Assembly (NCBI GenBank): GCA_021828085.1
Contig: JAKATE010000094.1
Coordinates: 1-7,471, forward strand
Direction: 5' to 3'
Origin: Thermoplasmata archaeon
Lineage (GTDB): Archaea; Thermoplasmatota; Thermoplasmata; Lutacidiplasmatales; UBA184
DNA: 7,471 nt
The notes below the pieces were generated by a model that saw only the letters and a list, made by a program, of their open reading frames with translations, did no database searches and was not told the origin of the DNA. Below are positions 6,457 through 7,471 of this stretch, piece after piece (position 1 is the first letter of the stretch; each line of letters begins with the position of its first letter). Both the position numbers and the translations under genes were made by a program.

Positions 6457-7471
6457 GGCCGCCTTCGGCCGGGGGCCCTGCCGGCGGGCGATCTCGGAGA
6501 CGAGCTCGTCCATGCTCACGGAGAGTTGGGGGCCGTCGCGGGTGCGGACGGCGAACTTCGCCCCGCCCGCCTCCTTCTCCCCGTAGACGAGGATGAGCGG
6601 GACCCATTCCTTCTCCGCGTCGCGGATCTTCCGGCCGATCCCTTCGTCCCGGTCGTCGATGTCCACCCGCGCGCCCGAGCGCTCCTCGAGCTCCTGGACG
6701 AGCTTCAGGCACGGGTCGATGAACGTGTCCGAGACCGGCAGGAGACGGATCTGGGTGGGCGCGAGCCAGAACGGGAAGGAGCCCTTCTGGCCCTTGGCCA
6801 TCTTCTTCGCCTCGTTCTCGAGGATCGCGTAGACGTTCCGCTCGATGGCCCCGGGGACGCTCGTGTGGAGGATGAGCGGGTGCTTCCGCTTCCCGTCCGA
6901 GTCGGTGTACTGGATGCCGAAGCGCTCCCCGTTCTCGACGTCGATCTGGACCGTGGAGAGGGCGGCCGCGCGCCCCTGGCTGTCCAGGGGGTGGAACTCC
7001 ATCTTCGTCACGAAGTAGAAGAAACGGTCGTCCCACATCTCGACGACCATCGGTCGGCCGTTGGCCTTCGCGAGCGCCTGGACGAAGTCCGGGTTCTCCT
7101 CGTAGAAGCTGCGGACGAATCGGACCGCCGCGTTGTAGGGGACCCCCAGGTCCGTCATCCACTGCTGGCAGAGCTGGAACTGCTGGAGGAACTCCTGCTT
7201 CGCCTGCCCGACCTCGGCGACCAGCGTGTGCATGTCCGGCATCGTGAAGGTCCGCAGGCGACGGAGCCCGGAGAGCTCTCCCGTCTGTTCGCGCCGGAAG
7301 GAGTAGTGGGTGAGCTCGTACAGTCGGACCGGGAGGTCCTTCCGGCCCATCACCATGTCGTGGAAGATCATGTACTGGCCGAAGCAGGCCGCGAAGCGGA
7401 GGAAGTAGTCCTTGTCCTCCGAGCGCAGGATGTACTGCCGGGCCGGGAACCGGTCCAGGTACCGCTTGAGC
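6409..7471 (-). CDS. thrS: threonyl-tRNA synthetase, archaeal type, C-terminal part
   Basis: Charges tRNA-Thr with threonine in the cytoplasm. The window holds the last 353 residues; the 5' half, including the N-terminal domain used for editing in archaeal enzymes, lies beyond the right edge. Family signatures (numbered from the first whole codon): FPARQY at 8-13, the AACFGQ segment with C29, class II motif 2 at RREQTGELSGLRRLR (59-73), MPDMH with H81, LHTS with H202, and motif 3 GAIER at 207-211. C29, H81 and H202 match the expected catalytic zinc ligands. The anticodon-binding domain spans about 233-328, including DEGIGRKIRDAEKEWVP. The protein ends LNLRPIFRG, the usual archaeal C-terminus, so the 3' end is complete. 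It runs opposite to all other genes here and overlaps the PKD gene's end. No broken motif is seen. Confidence 0.96.
   Translation of the reverse strand, partial: LKRYLDRFPARQYILRSEDKDYFLRFAACFGQYMIFHDMVMGRKDLPVRLYELTHYSFRREQTGELSGLRRLRTFTMPDMHTLVAEVGQAKQEFLQQFQLCQQWMTDLGVPYNAAVRFVRSFYEENPDFVQALAKANGRPMVVEMWDDRFFYFVTKMEFHPLDSQGRAAALSTVQIDVENGERFGIQYTDSDGKRKHPLILHTSVPGAIERNVYAILENEAKKMAKGQKGSFPFWLAPTQIRLLPVSDTFIDPCLKLVQELEERSGARVDIDDRDEGIGRKIRDAEKEWVPLILVYGEKEAGGAKFAVRTRDGPQLSVSMDELVSEIARRQGPRPKAALGLPVRLNLRPIFRG

Noticed and set aside
6218..7162. 314-residue minus-strand frame overlapping thrS
   Set aside because: It is an alternative frame within thrS; the ThrRS motifs are all in the neighbouring frame.
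1..7471. A defence, CRISPR or mobile-element system
   Set aside because: STAND-TPR proteins can act in antiviral defence, but no nuclease, protease, transposase, integrase, reverse transcriptase, direct-repeat array or terminal inverted repeats are visible, and thrS suggests ordinary chromosome.

Overview
The window looks like a piece of a very GC-rich archaeal chromosome. The strongest evidence is the right edge, which encodes the C-terminal half of an archaeal-type threonyl-tRNA synthetase. Two membrane-anchored, sequon-rich surface proteins (one with PKD domains) and AT-rich TATA-like islands just upstream of GTG starts also fit an archaeon. My best guess is a high-GC Thermoplasmata (Thermoplasmatota) lineage. 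That placement rests on protein style and is inference. Third codon positions are nearly all G or C, which is why long spurious reading frames run on both strands; I used composition, motifs and homology to choose the real ones.

Layout. 1-583 (+): 3' part of an unrecognised soluble protein that may contain two AbrB/SpoVT-like beta-hairpin units. 584-693: spacer with a GC-rich inverted repeat and a TATA-like island. 694-3189 (+): large STAND/AAA_16-type NTPase followed by a long TPR array, with an altered Walker A motif and no recognisable effector domain. 3190-3289: spacer with a good TATA-like box. 3290-5155 (+): secreted SGNH (GDSL) hydrolase resembling phospholipase B, with a twin-arginine-like signal peptide, Ig-like domains and a C-terminal membrane anchor. 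5156-5205: short spacer. 5206-6456 (+): surface protein with signal peptide, three PKD domains and a C-terminal anchor. 6409-7471 (-): thrS, converging on and overlapping the PKD gene by 48 bases.

How they may work together. The SGNH hydrolase and the PKD protein share topology (signal peptide, beta-sandwich ectodomain with many N-glycosylation sequons, one TM helix, short Pro/Ser-rich cytoplasmic tail) and lie 50 bases apart on one strand, so they are likely co-expressed cell-envelope proteins. The STAND-TPR protein is probably a cytoplasmic sensor or scaffold; its link to the surface pair is only adjacency. thrS is housekeeping. I see no RNA gene, CRISPR array or mobile element.
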